From CALBLZ01 sp041917855 (GTDB taxonomy: Bacteria; Patescibacteriota; UBA1384; CAILIB01): a DNA stretch of 10,504 nt. This document shows positions 5,737 through 10,504 of the stretch, piece after piece. The notes beneath the pieces were generated by a model. That model was given only the letters and a program-made list of their open reading frames with translations, made no database searches and was not told where the DNA came from. The first letter of the stretch is position 1. Every line of letters starts with the position of its first letter. The translations under genes and the position numbers were made by a program. The DNA is taken from the NCBI GenBank assembly GCA_041917855.1, contig JAYRWT010000075.1:1-10504 (forward strand). The letters run 5' to 3'.

Positions 5737-7746
5737 TTATCGCTCTTGTAGTCGCTTTATTTCATCGCGTATTTCTGCGGCGCGCTCGTAATCAAGCTGC
5801 AGTGCGGCCTGGCGCATTTGCTCGCGGAGTTCGTCCAGGTAGGTAGCGCGAGCCACGGCAGACATTTTTGCATATGATTTACGGCCCTGTTCAAGTTCTT
5901 GCTGTGCTTCGGTAGGTAACGCAGTGTTAATCTTTTTTTGCATTACCTGCGGGATAATGCCGTGCTTGGTGTTGTACTCCTGTTGTATGCTGCGGCGTCG
6001 AGAGGTTTCGTCTATAGCACTCTGCATTGAGCCAGTTACTCGGTCGGCATACATTATTACCTTTCCTTGCGGGTGGCGTGCGGCACGGCCAATGGTCTGT
6101 GTAAGGGCAGTAGCCGAGCGTAGGAATCCTTCTTTATCGGCATCTAGAATGGCAACCAAACTAACCTCAGGCAGATCTAAGCCTTCGCGCAACAGGTTAA
6201 TGCCAACTACTACATCGTAATTGCCCCTACGTAAGTCTTGTAGGATTTCGCTACGTTCAATGGTTTCAATGTCAGAGTGTAGATGACTGACTCGTATACC
6301 TTGTCCAAGAATGTACTCTGCAACATCCTCAGCCATGCGCTTAGTGAGAGTGGTAACAAGTACGCGCTGGCCAGCAGCAATTCGCGCTTTAATCTCAATA
6401 AGCAAATCTGCAATCTGCCCCTCAGTTGGTTTGAGCTCAATCTCCGGGTCTAGAATACCGGTTGGTCGTATTAATTGCTCGGCAATAGCATTGCGTACCT
6501 CCTTGCCCTGAATGCGGCGCTCTTGCTGTTCAACTTTAACCTGCTCCAACTCCCATTGGGCTGGGGTTGCAGAAACATACACAGTTTGACCCTGGCGTTC
6601 ACGGAACTCTTCAAAGGTAAGGGGACGATTGTCTCTGGCAGCTTCCAGGCGGAAGCCGTAATCAACCAAGGTGGTTTTACGGGCGCGGTCACCATTGTAC
6701 ATGCCTCCAATCTGAGGGATGGTCATGTGTGATTCGTCTATAATCAGCAAGTAGTCACTAGGGAAGTAATCTAGCAGCACCGATGGAGCAGTGCCCGGTG
6801 CCCGGCGATCAAAGTAGCGTGAGTAGTTTTCAATGCCGTTTACACTGCCGGTGGCCAGAATCATTTCTAGATCATAGGATACTCGTTCACGTAGGCGTTG
6901 GGCTTCAACCAGCTTATTGGCGGTGCGTAGGGCGGCAACCTCGCGCTCCATATCTACCTGGATTCTACTGAGAATAGCAGGGCGATCTTCCTCGCGGGTC
7001 ATGTAGTGATTAGCCGGAAAAATCTCGACCTGGTCTAGATTCTTTAGCTTATTGCCGGTAATGGGGTCTAGTAGGTGGATTTCTTCAATTTCATCACCAA
7101 ACTGGGTGATTCTAATCTGAAAATCGTCGTAGGCAGGGAAGATAGTAATGCGGTCACCGTTTACAGTGTAGCGGCCACGACGTAGGTCGATGTCGTTACG
7201 CTCATACTGCATGTCTGTTAGGCGGCGAGTAAGCTGCTGACGACCAATTTTATCTTTAAGGGAGATCTTATAGTTGGCAGCCTTGTATAAGTCAGGGGAG
7301 CCCAAGCCATAAATACAGGAAACTGACGCAACAATGATTACATCTCGGCGTGTTAACAGGGCATGAGTAGAGGCGTGACGAAACTTTTCAATTTCTTGAT
7401 TAATATCTGCTTCTTTAGCAATGTAGGTGTCTGACCGTGGGATATAGGCTTCTGGCTGATAGTAATCGTAGTAGGATACAAAGTACTGTACTGAGTTATT
7501 TGGAAAAAACTCACGCAATTCTGCAAAAAGCTGTGCCGCCAGGGTTTTGTTATGTGCTAGTACAAGGGTTGGCCGCTCTACTTGCTGAATTACATTAGCA
7601 ATGGTAAAGGTTTTACCAGACCCGGTTACGCCAAGTAGGACCTGACTAGTAACGTTGGCTTTAAGGTTGTCTACCAGCTGGGCTATGGCTGTTGGCTGGT
7701 CGCCCGTTGGCTCAAAGGGGGCGGAGAGTTGAAAAAGGCTACTCAT
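5737..7746 (-). CDS. uvrB: Excinuclease ABC subunit B
   Basis: UvrB is the damage-verifying helicase-like core of nucleotide excision repair; it is loaded by UvrA and recruits UvrC. At 669 residues it is full length. In order I see Walker A GVTGSGKT (39-46), the tyrosine-rich beta-hairpin region YFVSYYDYYQPEAYIPRSD (88-106) that inserts between DNA strands, Walker B DESH (337-340), helicase motif VSATPAQWELEQ, and motif VI QTIGRAAR. The C-terminal UVR coiled coil (LDYERAAEIRDEI, about 650-665) is the UvrC contact. The start is set by the family pattern FxPTGDQP near residue 12. AGG lies one base before the ATG. uvrA and uvrC are not in this window. It lies 59 bases after trmD, and that gap carries the element shared with radC, suggesting separate and perhaps damage-inducible transcription. 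Confidence 0.98.
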   Translation of the reverse strand: MSSLFQLSAPFEPTGDQPTAIAQLVDNLKANVTSQVLLGVTGSGKTFTIANVIQQVERPTLVLAHNKTLAAQLFAELREFFPNNSVQYFVSYYDYYQPEAYIPRSDTYIAKEADINQEIEKFRHASTHALLTRRDVIIVASVSCIYGLGSPDLYKAANYKISLKDKIGRQQLTRRLTDMQYERNDIDLRRGRYTVNGDRITIFPAYDDFQIRITQFGDEIEEIHLLDPITGNKLKNLDQVEIFPANHYMTREEDRPAILSRIQVDMEREVAALRTANKLVEAQRLRERVSYDLEMILATGSVNGIENYSRYFDRRAPGTAPSVLLDYFPSDYLLIIDESHMTIPQIGGMYNGDRARKTTLVDYGFRLEAARDNRPLTFEEFRERQGQTVYVSATPAQWELEQVKVEQQERRIQGKEVRNAIAEQLIRPTGILDPEIELKPTEGQIADLLIEIKARIAAGQRVLVTTLTKRMAEDVAEYILGQGIRVSHLHSDIETIERSEILQDLRRGNYDVVVGINLLREGLDLPEVSLVAILDADKEGFLRSATALTQTIGRAARHPQGKVIMYADRVTGSMQSAIDETSRRRSIQQEYNTKHGIIPQVMQKKINTALPTEAQQELEQGRKSYAKMSAVARATYLDELREQMRQAALQLDYERAAEIRDEIKRLQER

Positions 7747-7765
7747 TCCTACAGCGTACGTCTTT

Positions 7766-7787
7766 GTTCGGTTTTTGTACAGTATAT
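7766..7787 (-). promoter_or_regulatory. uvrB promoter region with candidate operator shared with radC
   Basis: On the + strand the element reads GTTC-GGTTTTT-GTAC followed by AGTATAT, 19 of 21 bases identical to the radC copy. On the uvrB strand TATACT (7786-7781) is a good -10 box lying at the element's upstream end, so the repeat would cover the transcription start, a typical repressor position. No convincing -35 box is visible at the right spacing, and the element is inverted relative to its gene compared with radC. Confidence 0.45.
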
Positions 7788-7805
7788 ATTCTTCAAGAAG
7801 GATAC

Positions 7806-8504
7806 TTACAGTTGTTTACTATTTATGGTGCGCTGTCGAGCTTGTTCTAGGCGCCAGGCGGCAATGGCCGCGTGGTTTCCGGAAAGTAGTATCTCTGGGA
7901 CAGTTTGACCTCTAAAATCTGCTGGACGGGTGTAGTGAGGGTACTCTAGTAGGCGATTACCTGTAGTTGGGTCAATCAGGCTATGACTTTCTTCTTCAGG
8001 AGAGGCTTCTGTGATTACTCCGGGGACAAGACGACTAACAGCGTCAATGATAGTTAGGGCAGGGAGCTCACCTCCAGTGAGAACAAAGTCACCAATTGAA
8101 ATCTCAGCGTCTACAAAACTGCGAATACGCTCATCAAAGCCCTCGTAGTGGCCACAAATGAGGGTAATTTGCTCGTAGGTGCTAGCTAGCGTCTCGGCAG
8201 TTTCTTGAGTAAAGCGGGCGCCTTGTGGGCAGAGAAGGATAGTGCGACGCTTGCTTGCATTAATTGTGCTGAGTTGGCTCTGCACAGATTCTAGGCAAGC
8301 TACGAGCACATCAACCTTTAGGAGCATGCCAGCTCCACCGCCATAGGGAGTGTCGTCTACAGTACGGTGCCTATCCGTGGCAAAATCACGTAGGTTATGA
8401 AGGTGTACAGTAATATGACCATCAGCCTGGGCACGCTTTAAAATAGAGATGTTTAGCACCTCCGCAAGCATATCTGGGAAAAGAGTAATAATATCAAAAC
8501 GCAT
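7806..8504 (-). CDS. trmD: tRNA (guanine-37-N1)-methyltransferase
   Basis: TrmD methylates N1 of G37 in tRNAs with G36 using SAM, which prevents +1 frameshifting. The 232-residue product is a SPOUT enzyme with the knot motifs in place: MRFDIITLFPDM at the start, PYGGGAGM (53-60), LLCPQGARF, CGHYEGFDERI (117-127), ISIGDFVLTGGELPAL (135-150), then EYPHYTRP and LLSGNHAAIAAWR. The knot arginine is Arg158. The position equivalent to the catalytic Asp169 of E. coli appears to be Glu172, and the loop before LLEYPHYTRP carries several extra residues. I chose the ATG at 8504 because it gives the family N terminus; an upstream GTG at 8561 falls inside a hairpin and an ATG at 8513 adds only three residues. 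rimM, which usually lies between the KH gene and trmD, is absent, as is rplS downstream. Confidence 0.96.
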   Translation of the reverse strand: MRFDIITLFPDMLAEVLNISILKRAQADGHITVHLHNLRDFATDRHRTVDDTPYGGGAGMLLKVDVLVACLESVQSQLSTINASKRRTILLCPQGARFTQETAETLASTYEQITLICGHYEGFDERIRSFVDAEISIGDFVLTGGELPALTIIDAVSRLVPGVITEASPEEESHSLIDPTTGNRLLEYPHYTRPADFRGQTVPEILLSGNHAAIAAWRLEQARQRTINSKQL

Positions 8505-8511
8505 TGCTCGC

Positions 8512-8540
8512 ATGGTAGCAGAAAAAGCATCCAGTTTAAA
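8512..8540 (-). promoter_or_regulatory. Possible extended -10 promoter of trmD, predicted leaderless
   Basis: On the - strand TTTAAA (8540-8535), a 17-base spacer and TACCAT (8517-8512) preceded by TGC give an extended -10 promoter. The trmD ATG at 8504 begins seven bases past the -10 box, so the message would start at or very near the start codon. Each box matches only four of six consensus bases. Confidence 0.4.
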
Positions 8541-8548
8541 GGACATAC

Positions 8549-8597
8549 AAGAAACCCTCACTACTTGTGTGAGGGTTTCTTCCTGATAAGTTTCAGG
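8549..8597 (-). terminator. Tandem hairpins between khpA and trmD, likely terminator or attenuator
   Basis: Directly after the khpA stop, CCTGA/TCAGG (8582-8597) forms a small stem. It is followed by a perfect 13-bp stem, AAGAAACCCTCAC with GTGAGGGTTTCTT (8549-8561 and 8569-8581), with a 7-base loop. The long stem has A-rich and T-rich outer ends, like a bidirectional terminator, but the T-tract is interrupted (TTTCTTGT). It would stop or reduce readthrough from rpsP-khpA into trmD. Confidence 0.6.
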
Positions 8598-8975
8598 TTA
8601 AGCAAGCTCGTCGTGGGGGATGTCCTTCAGTGCTTCGGCTAGAGAGTCCGTGCCTGGAGCTTCATCTGCCGCCATTGGGGCATCATCGCGCATATCGCGA
8701 GGAGTGTAGCCCTTGCCGCCTTCTGGCTCGATAATTTTCAGGTTAGTGCGCTCGTTATGCTTGGCACCAAGTACGCGTAGGATGGTGCGCAATGCCTTGG
8801 CAGTGCGTCCTTCTTTTCCGATGATGGTCGACATATCTGCTGCATTTACATGCAGAGAGATGAGGGTGCCCATGTCATCTTCAATACGCTCGGTTTTTAC
8901 ATCTTCCGGGTGATCGACGATCGAGGAAACAACAAACTCGACAAACTCTTGATCAAAGTGCTTCTTATCGGCCAT
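8598..8975 (-). CDS. khpA: KH-domain RNA-binding protein KhpA with acidic tail
   Basis: The 125-residue product carries a type II KH domain of the KhpA/YlqC family over about residues 8-85. The GxxG loop is Gly53-Lys-Glu-Gly56 in IIGKEGRTAKALRTIL, and the N-terminal FVEFVVSSIVDHPEDV is typical. KhpA binds RNA, in other bacteria as a dimer with KhpB, and has been linked to ribosome assembly, small-RNA binding and cell elongation control. Most KhpA proteins are about 75-90 residues; here an extra acidic, probably disordered tail of about 40 residues follows (DDAPMAADEAPG and on). The ATG at 8975 gives the expected N terminus and has AGG one base upstream. Its place after rpsP is the conserved order; rimM should come next but is missing. 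Confidence 0.93.
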   Translation of the reverse strand: MADKKHFDQEFVEFVVSSIVDHPEDVKTERIEDDMGTLISLHVNAADMSTIIGKEGRTAKALRTILRVLGAKHNERTNLKIIEPEGGKGYTPRDMRDDAPMAADEAPGTDSLAEALKDIPHDELA

Positions 8976-9003
8976 GCCTGATTACTACGGCTAGATTACT
9001 TTG

Positions 9004-9032
9004 AGTATACGTGCCGTATGTAGGGAGCGCAA
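9004..9032 (-). promoter_or_regulatory. Probable promoter upstream of khpA
   Basis: On the - strand TTGCGC (9032-9027), a 17-base spacer and TATACT (9009-9004) lie in the gap after rpsP, predicting a start near 8997 and a leader of about 20 bases. The -35 box overlaps a small inverted repeat, AGCGC (9026-9030) with GCGCT (9039-9043), that could act as a weak rpsP terminator or an operator. Confidence 0.45.
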
Positions 9033-9056
9033 TACAGAGCGCTTTCTGGAGCCGAT

Positions 9057-9551
9057 TTAGGCGGCCTTTTCTTCCTCTTTTTCTTCTGTGGTTTCTACTG
9101 CGACCTCTTCGGTTGCAGGTTCCTCGGGAGCTTCCTCGGCGGTGGCTTCTACCTCAGCTACTTCCTCGGCGGTTGACTCTTCTACCTGAGTCTCTTCTAC
9201 ATCTGCTGCCTCGGCGATTTCTTCCTCAGCAACTGGAGCAGATACTTCAGCCTTGGCTGGGGCTTCCTCCTTTGGTTTTGGAGTGTAAAAGTTATGTACC
9301 TTGTGGGCTTCAGTCAGAACACCCACCTTAACCAGGAGGTTGGTAACGGTATCTGAGGTTTGAGCACCTTTTGCCAGCCAAGCACGAACCTTATCTTGAT
9401 CAACGACTAGTTCTTTTGCAGGGTGGGCTGGGTGATAGTGACCAACAATATCGATGGCTTTACCATTCAGCTTTGAACGCTTTTCCTGCACCACTAGACG
9501 GTAGTGAGGATCGTGGGCTTTTCCGGTACGGGTGAGGCGAATAACGAGCAT
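9057..9551 (-). CDS. rpsP: Small-subunit ribosomal protein bS16 with long acidic tail
   Basis: The first 80 or so residues are a normal bS16, with MLVIRLTRTGKAHDPHYRLV at the start, NGKAIDIVGHYHP, DKVRAWLAKGAQTSDTV and NLLVKVGVL. bS16 binds 16S rRNA in the body of the 30S subunit and aids its assembly. The protein then continues to 164 residues, about twice the common length of 80-90. The extra part, from about residue 92, is rich in Glu, Ala, Val and Thr, has few Lys until its very end, and has no recognisable fold. I chose the ATG at 9551 because bS16 begins at this point; an upstream GTG at 9599 would add 16 unrelated residues. No Shine-Dalgarno is visible. The gene follows fmt by about 80 bases with no clear terminator between. 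Confidence 0.96.
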   Translation of the reverse strand: MLVIRLTRTGKAHDPHYRLVVQEKRSKLNGKAIDIVGHYHPAHPAKELVVDQDKVRAWLAKGAQTSDTVTNLLVKVGVLTEAHKVHNFYTPKPKEEAPAKAEVSAPVAEEEIAEAADVEETQVEESTAEEVAEVEATAEEAPEEPATEEVAVETTEEKEEEKAA

Positions 9552-9634
9552 GATTGCAAGACGTAATTTCCAATAAAAAATAGAGGGCTTTTGCTCCACG
9601 TACTCTACCAGAAGCAGCTCCTGGTGTCTAGTCG

Positions 9635-10441
9635 TTAGCGCAGGCCGAGTTGTCGGTAGAGTTCAGTAGGTTTAAGACGCTGACCTGCTGCATAGGCGGC
9701 TAGGTCCATTCGCTTGCCGTTTTCAGGTTGAACCTCGTCTAGTACCAGGTTATTGTCGCCATCAACATGCGCCTTGTGCACAATCAGACGTGTATCACCG
9801 CGCATTAGCCAGGCGCTAGGCCAACCGGCGTACGCGCGAACTTTACGCTCCATGCTTAGTGCATCTTCGTGCTTTGGGCTGAGCAAACCGTCATCTTTGC
9901 GCACAAAGTGTGTGAATGTGGCTAGGTCGTGCTGCTGGGGGAGTAGTTCCAGATCATCTTGCAGGTAATCTTCAATCACATCCAAGAAAAGCCTGGTACC
10001 GCGATCGCCAAGCACCTCATAGAGTTCACTCGGTGTTTCATTGCCGCGCAGTCGCAGCGTTTCTTGCGCCAGGATTGGGCCGTGGTCTACCTCGGCATCA
10101 AGCTCAATGACAGTGACCCCGGTTTCTTCCTCGCCTTCCAAGATAGTCTGGATAACTGGAGCTGGTCCCCGATAGGCCGGCAAGAGGGATGGATGGATAT
10201 TAATCACCTGCCCAGCAACGCTATCAAGTAGGGGTTGCTTTAAAATCTTGCCGTAACCCGCAACCAAAATAAAAGAGATTTTATGCGATTCGACTAACTC
10301 AATACACTCATCAGTCGTCAGCTTTTTATCTGAAAGGTAGAGAGTGGGAGGGCAGTCTACCATCTCAAGTGTACGCAAAACCACGGGCCCCAGGGGCTCA
10401 GAGCCAAACAGAATAAAGGGGTACTCTTTAGAATTCAGCAT
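9635..10441 (-). CDS. fmt: Methionyl-tRNA formyltransferase, compact form
   Basis: Fmt transfers a formyl group from 10-formyl-THF to Met-tRNAfMet to start bacterial translation. The catalytic signature is intact: Asn81 and His83 in INIHPSLLPAYRGPAPV, and Asp119 in AEVDHGPIL, matching Asn106, His108 and Asp144 of E. coli. A C-terminal OB-like domain is recognisable from about residue 195 (RKVRAYAGWPSAWL, then LDEVQPENGKRM). At 268 residues it is about 45 shorter than the common length of 310-315. Most of the loss is N-terminal: the QPDRPAGRGKK-type loop that contacts the tRNA acceptor stem in E. coli is replaced by a short segment around LYLSDKKLTTDE. The start at 10441 overlaps the preceding gene by 14 bases. 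A distant formyltransferase of another specificity is possible, but the C-terminal domain favours Fmt. Confidence 0.87.
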   Translation of the reverse strand: MLNSKEYPFILFGSEPLGPVVLRTLEMVDCPPTLYLSDKKLTTDECIELVESHKISFILVAGYGKILKQPLLDSVAGQVINIHPSLLPAYRGPAPVIQTILEGEEETGVTVIELDAEVDHGPILAQETLRLRGNETPSELYEVLGDRGTRLFLDVIEDYLQDDLELLPQQHDLATFTHFVRKDDGLLSPKHEDALSMERKVRAYAGWPSAWLMRGDTRLIVHKAHVDGDNNLVLDEVQPENGKRMDLAAYAAGQRLKPTELYRQLGLR

Positions 10442-10504
10442 GGTTCTCGATGCGGGGGTACTCAGGAGTGACTCGCTGACGTAACTGCTTCTTGGGGACG
10501 TAGC
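10428..10504 (-). CDS. 3' end of an unidentified gene (runs off right edge)
   Basis: On the - strand a frame open from the window edge reads VPKKQLRQRVTPEYPRIEN and so on, ending HAEF and TAA at 10430-10428, 14 bases inside fmt. Its composition looks like a real protein end, basic then acidic and aromatic. The overlap suggests coupled translation with fmt. In many bacteria def (peptide deformylase) or priA precedes fmt, but 24 visible residues show no motif of either, so I leave it unnamed. Confidence 0.5.
   Translation of the reverse strand, partial: YVPKKQLRQRVTPEYPRIENHAEF

Noticed and set aside
6475..6732. Open frame of 85 codons on the + strand inside uvrB
   Set aside because: It lies wholly antisense to highly conserved UvrB sequence and has no promoter or family features.
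8505..8561. Upstream-extended TrmD start at GTG 8561
   Set aside because: It would begin inside the 13-bp hairpin and add 19 residues not found in the family; ATG 8504 gives the canonical N terminus.
8883..8902. Further partial copy of the radC/uvrB element (CTCGGTTTTTACAT)
   Set aside because: Only the T-tract core matches, both GTTC half-sites are degraded, and it lies inside khpA coding sequence away from a promoter.
1..10504. Recoded UGA (Gly or Trp), known from some CPR lineages
   Set aside because: folD ends properly at TGA overlapping the glyA start, no gene contains an internal TGA, and all genes end at normal family lengths.
1..10504. Defence system, prophage or integrative element
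   Set aside because: No nuclease-helicase pair, integrase, transposase, toxin-antitoxin pair or tRNA attachment site is visible; uvrB and radC are ordinary chromosomal genes here.

Overview
The window reads like a stretch of chromosome from a small-genome bacterium, most likely Patescibacteria/CPR, possibly Saccharibacteria. This assignment is inference. It rests on very compact spacing, core genes of bacterial type, few recognisable Shine-Dalgarno sites, a shortened Fmt, and a ribosomal operon without rimM. The standard stop code appears to be used: folD ends in TGA, and no reading frame contains an internal TGA. I see no phage genes, transposase, CRISPR array, tRNA or rRNA.

Layout. Positions 1-4069 are read on the + strand. 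They hold the end of a cysteine-containing protein with a glycine/asparagine repeat tail, a membrane-anchored DsbA-like thioredoxin, radC with its own promoter, and then folD and glyA overlapping by 4 bases. Positions 4070-4218 are a convergent junction with one terminator facing each way. Positions 4219-10504 are read on the - strand. In transcription order they hold the tail of an unidentified gene, fmt, rpsP (bS16), khpA, trmD, uvrB, a two-helix 'low affinity iron permease' family protein, a 75-residue orphan protein, and rplY (bL25/CTC). No gap without a gene exceeds 150 bases.

How the genes fit together. GlyA makes 5,10-methylene-THF from serine. FolD oxidises and hydrolyses it to 10-formyl-THF. 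Fmt spends that on initiator Met-tRNA. So the window holds a short serine-to-formyl-methionine route beside translation genes (bS16, KhpA, TrmD, bL25). The DsbA-like protein may fold the cysteine-containing protein encoded just upstream.

The observation I rate highest is a 21-base element, 19/21 identical, in the promoter regions of both radC and uvrB. Its core is [C/G]TTC-N7-GT[T/A]C, which resembles the direct-repeat LexA box of alphaproteobacteria, so it may be a damage-response operator. Other points of note are two predicted leaderless mRNAs (radC, trmD), a recurring AGG one base before the start codon, acidic tails on three RNA-binding proteins, and active-site variations in GlyA, TrmD and Fmt. 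I found no clear multi-gene undescribed system. The window is mostly housekeeping.
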